DNA of 64,000 bases, taken from Lotus japonicus (taxonomy: Eukaryota; Streptophyta; Magnoliopsida; Fabales; Fabaceae). A program made the translations under genes and the position numbers. Location of the stretch: positions 20,089,802-20,153,801 of the forward strand of contig NC_080041.1 of NCBI RefSeq assembly GCF_012489685.1, read 5' to 3'. Below the pieces are notes generated by a model. It was not told the origin of the DNA and searched no databases. It saw only the letters and a program-made list of their open reading frames with translations. Below, in pieces: positions 59,927-64,000 of the stretch (position 1 is its first letter; each line of letters begins with the position of its first letter).

Positions 59927-61781
59927 CTAAATCTGCGACAACGCGGGAAAAAAAATTGTAGTCTGGATCTGCGGTTGATGCCTGGTCATCCCGCTGGTGA
60001 GATGATCCCATGGTGGAGAAGACAGAGAGAAAGAAGACGCATCACATCGTCGTCCACATCCACTTACTTCGACAACAAGTGATTTCCATTGTATTTGAAC
60101 CCAAGAAGTGAAATCGAAAACACAAGCGAATTTAAAATACGAAGCACAAACTAGCAAACACAAAAGTAATTTGAATTAGAGAATATATACCTTAATACAA
60201 ATTGACATTGCAACACTTTATAATTAATGAAGTATTCAATTTAGTGCCTACTGTTATAATTAATGAACTTAAATCAATCTATTATAAAAATAAATCTTAT
60301 CAACATATTTTGATGAGAGACGTGTTGGACAGGTATTTGAATTTGAATAGTAATGTGTCAATTTATGAGATTGCTGAAGAAGGAAACGACAAAAATACCA
60401 TCACATTTAGATTTGGACTATGTTAGAATTTAGAATTTACTATTGTATTCTCTTTTTAGTTTGAATTTAGAATTATGACTTACGTGGTTATATATATATA
60501 TCATGATATAATATTCCATCACACGATCCAACACTTTTTTTTTACATCTTTAACTTTAAGCATATGAATCACTTTTTCAGTCTTCCCAATTCATTTTTAA
60601 AAAGCAGATACGATGCCTTCTGCTTGACTAATTTGATTCTTGTTATTCCCCAAGTTGTAGTTTCTTTTTTAACATCTTCCATGATTTTGCAATATAATTA
60701 ATCTAAGTTATGCAATTAATCTAAGATAATATTTCATGATTATGCAATTTGTCTAGTAACAAAATAAAATAAGATACTCAGCCATCAAGCGAATATTGAT
60801 GAATTTATATATCACAAATGCATGTCTATCTCATATAATAGTTGAATCATGAATACAGATTGATCAAACCGTAGAATTGCAAGCTTATTGTTAAGAGCAA
60901 CAAACTATCAAAATATAATAGATTAGAGAAACCAAATTGATGTTAAAACTCATATTTAGAGGTGAGAGAGAGTGAGTGAACTTGTAGTGGAGGAGAAAGA
61001 TCTTTTGGTTGAGGGTAGGGGTGGTTGTAGGAGAGGGTGATAGTTAGGGAGTGTGCGGCAGTAACGGAGGGGAGAATAAGTGATAAGAGGAGATGGGGCG
61101 ATGAAGGTAAGATGGAGGTGATTGTTTATGAGTGTAACGAGAGGGAGGAGAAGGGGCACAGGATGAGAAGTGGGGTGACATGATGGGAAGTTGGGCATAA
61201 ACATTTTGTTGAAAATACTTTTAAAAGTAAGATTTATATTGAAAATCAGATTCCTCGAGAATTTTTGGTAACAAATACAGATAAAACACAGTGGTAAATT
61301 TGTAACTGAAATCCTATTAGAAAAGTGTGTCTTTATATCATTTTTCATTTTTAGTTCATAATAAGTAGGTTGAATGAAAGGTAGATGAGGTGAGTAGTAT
61401 TGTTCACGTTAAACTTTGGTTGGGTGAAATCAGTTTTATCTAATATCCGCCATGGCGGTATTTTAGCCTTCCACCATAGCTAATATCCCACCATGTTCCA
61501 CCATTATTTGTCTCATGTATGGAGGAACTTTGGCTTTCCACCATGACCCACCATTCACAATTAACAATACTGGGTGAAATTCATGTCAGTCATAAAAATA
61601 TACCATATTTTAATCTTTGGTCCGTTATGTTTCACTTCTAAATAAGTACCAAATACATAAATAAAAACTCATTCTATTGTATGCGACAAATGCTACCTTA
61701 CTATCTTACACGGTCCACAAACAAGAAATACCACAAATCCATAAAGATGAAAATGAAACACGAAAGAAGAATGAGATCTTT

Positions 61782-63975
61782 TCATGGCCACAAGTTCTCG
61801 ATGTCACTTAGGCTCGGTTCTATGGTTGGTCCTGGGGAGTTATGGGTGACATTAGATTTCTCTTGTGTAGGTTTTTGGGAGTTATGAAAGACAACAAACT
61901 TCTCTTGTGTAGAATTGCATTGTGCAGGCCTATAGCATACCCCTTTCCAATGAATTTCTTCCTGAAATCAGGTAGAGACAATATCTAAGGATTTTCCTAA
62001 CAAAGTACAAAAAATGATAACATGGCATGATTTTTGTGACAGCAAAAATATATATCAAAGTTCACCTCAGAGTTGTCATGGAGAAACCGGACAGTGAAGA
62101 TGCACTTGCAATCTGTCGCATCGTGTAGCCTCCTCTGGATTCTTACTACACGAGCATCAAAGTAGAGGCCATAATCACCCCTTTCCTGAGAAACACCAAT
62201 AAAGGCCCAAAAGAGTACTAATAGTTAGGGAAATTCTAGAGGAGCTTAAAGGCCACAAAAGAAAATCAAAAGCCATTATGGTTTATATGTTAGAAACAAT
62301 TCATGTGACTTTGCAAACATATCTATCATGTGGCCACTGGAGACACAAATTAGGTAAATAAATTGTAGTGGAATAAAAGGGGAGAGGGTCCCTTACCAGG
62401 AAACATAGTACAAGATCTCCATCCTTCACCTTGGGACACTCTGAAGGTTCCAATGGGATAGATCTCTCTCGCATCTCGTTTTTCACATTCACCCACTCAT
62501 CCTCCACCTTGCCAAAACCAACATATCGTACAAGAACTTCCTATAATTTGTATGTGACAAGATCAGTTAAATTTTAATCAGTTGTCCACAATATCCAAAA
62601 AATGAATCCACTGAACCAGTACATCTATCATAAGACGGTAGGATAACTTACAATATTCAAAGGTATGCCAATATATGTTGCATAATGCATATTTTACTTT
62701 TCTATTCTTTATTCAATGAATAAACATATCCTGATCAATACCATGAAATTACATCTAGAGACCATTCACAGATGTATTGTTTACATTTCTTCAGTGATGC
62801 CAAGGTAGTTCCACCTAAGGCATTAAGCCAAGGTGCCAGAAAGACCATCACCTTTGAACGTTTTTTATTTTCTTTTGAGCAGACTTTCACACATTAGCAA
62901 AGTGTTTTATCATTTTTTTCTTTAACTTAAAAATAGAACTTGTTTAAGTGTTTGGCTCAGATAATAACTCGTTGTAAAGTGGTCAATAGTGTATAAAAGA
63001 TAAGTAAGTTTGGGTAAATTAATTTATGCTAAAACATGTTACATTGATTAAAATTACATTGTTATCAATATTTATTTTTCGTTTCCACAACATTAGATTG
63101 TACTTTTCTCAGGAAAATTATTTTTTGTGGTTCTTTCCTTAACTTGCTGGATTCCACTATCTTTCACCTTTTACTGCTTAGTTTTCCATTGGATAAAAAC
63201 CATCAGAGGTTTTTCTATTCTTGACCACCTTAAGCAGACCTAATAGGTTATATACACTATGGCACATAAAACATGCAAGTTTAAATGAAGAAAAAAAAAG
63301 TTTCATACAGTTTTCACAGTGTTTTAAGCACAAACCAAGAGAAGAAATTATAACATCTTGTCTACTAAGTGTGTGTCAATTTCAATATCATTCAGACAGT
63401 TAATAAGTGAGCAGCTCTTGAAGATAAATACTTAAAATCATGCAAGCATAGCAAGTGCGACGTGAACAACCAATCTTTTGTTGATTGATGATTATATATT
63501 ATAAAGAAAATGTCTCAATTTCTTACAGACCGAAAATAAAAATAATAATGATACGATAGAATCTTACAAGTTCGCCAGCCCTCGAATATCTGAAGTTGCG
63601 ACACATTGCAACATCATGCCTGTACATGGAAATAAATATGAGAGGTTGGGTGCACAGCCTAAAGAAAAGTAACAATGAAAGTTTTCTTTGTAATGAAGGG
63701 GAGATGTTGCTTGGGTTTTTTCCCTTAAAGGGGGAGGGGGAAGATATCACCTTCAATGTTGTTCATATTAGAATTCACAAACATAAATTAGGCCACACCT
63801 TTAATATAATATAACCCAAGAGTTAACAAAAAGCCACATTGCATATCATTGCTAAACTCAAAAGTAAAAATAGTCATAATGCTTAATAAGAAGCCTATTT
63901 CGCACCATGCTAAGTCTTTCTTAGATCTTGCTTCAGACGCGAACACGCACTCTGAAACATCTGCACTTCGTTTAC
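61782..63975 (-). CDS. SHH-like gene, unit C, 3' part (exons 5-9)
   Basis: The SAWADEE half is present on minus, from the exon starting at 63975 to the stop at 61782. The zinc pair is intact (DCKC), EPSEC is kept, and the last acceptor is normal (TTTCAGG), unlike unit B. Exons 1-4, including the place of the shared TAA, lie outside the window, so whether this copy is whole is unknown. It is the best candidate for an undamaged copy among those seen. Confidence 0.7.
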
Positions 63976-64000
63976 CTGACATTACGATGAAAATGTTAAT

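Larger units (their letters stand above)
58601..64000 (-). mobile_element. Tandem 8.3-kb unit, copy C, cut by the window
   Basis: Begins at the same point as units A and B (tacttaatacaaaagaaaat) and stays collinear to the window end, with no insertion seen. The spacer at 59930-61780 has no recognised gene. Confidence 0.85.

Noticed and set aside
14671..64000. Array as satellite DNA or CRISPR-like repeat
   Set aside because: Units are 8.3 kb with genes and introns; they are not short direct repeats with spacers.

Overview
This window is nuclear DNA from a flowering plant, most likely a papilionoid legume. That guess rests on the style of the retrotransposons (SIRE-type Copia, Tekay-like Gypsy with roughly 2.9 kb LTRs), not on a diagnostic host gene. 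I see no ordinary single-copy host gene. Almost everything recognisable is a transposable element, a captured gene, or a decayed copy of one. Gene models with introns were built by eye from splice signals and reading-frame continuity.

Layout. (1) About 460-7990 is a decayed Mutator-like (MULE) region. It holds a plant-mobile-domain (PMD/MAIN-like) pseudogene on + (467-2690), a three-exon OB-fold gene of the HROB/DUF4539 type on - (2933-3696), and a MULE transposase fused to an OTU cysteine-protease domain on - (4146-7212), followed by repeated palindromic motifs (7200-7840). (2) 7990-14670 is mostly AT-rich DNA without a recognisable gene. It ends in a well-formed Helitron-type 3' terminus on + (hairpin plus CTAG, 14641-14670). 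(3) From 14671 to the window end there is a head-to-tail array of at least three copies of a unit of about 8.3 kb (A: 14671-22690 plus 48191-48463; B: 48464-58600; C: 58601-64000, cut by the window). Each unit has a Helitron-like terminus on -, first-exon fragments of a purple-acid-phosphatase-like gene, and a multi-exon gene with the homeodomain plus SAWADEE architecture of SHH1/SHH2, the chromatin readers of RNA-directed DNA methylation (RdDM).

(4) Unit A is split by a full-length L1-type LINE (22691-48190) with a 14-bp target-site duplication (TSD); the matching empty site is visible in unit B. Inside LINE ORF1 sits a Tekay-like Gypsy element on - (23268-39659, TSD ggaat) that has lost gag and protease. 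Inside its left LTR sits a very young SIRE-type Copia element on - (24669-32247) with a 100-N assembly gap. A solo LTR of a related Gypsy family (41466-43978, TSD ccaag) interrupts the start of LINE ORF2. (5) Unit B carries a 5'-truncated LINE (53017-54605) in an intron of its SHH-like gene, and that LINE is itself hit by a 365-bp TRIM (53574-53938, TSD actat).

The order of events can be read from the nesting: tandem units, then LINE, then Gypsy (about 15 LTR differences spotted), then Copia (one LTR difference spotted). The most interesting object is the tandemly repeated, nearly complete SHH-like gene: a silencing-pathway gene carried by transposon-like units. Next is the MULE region, which combines transposase, OTU, PMD and an HROB-type OB-fold.
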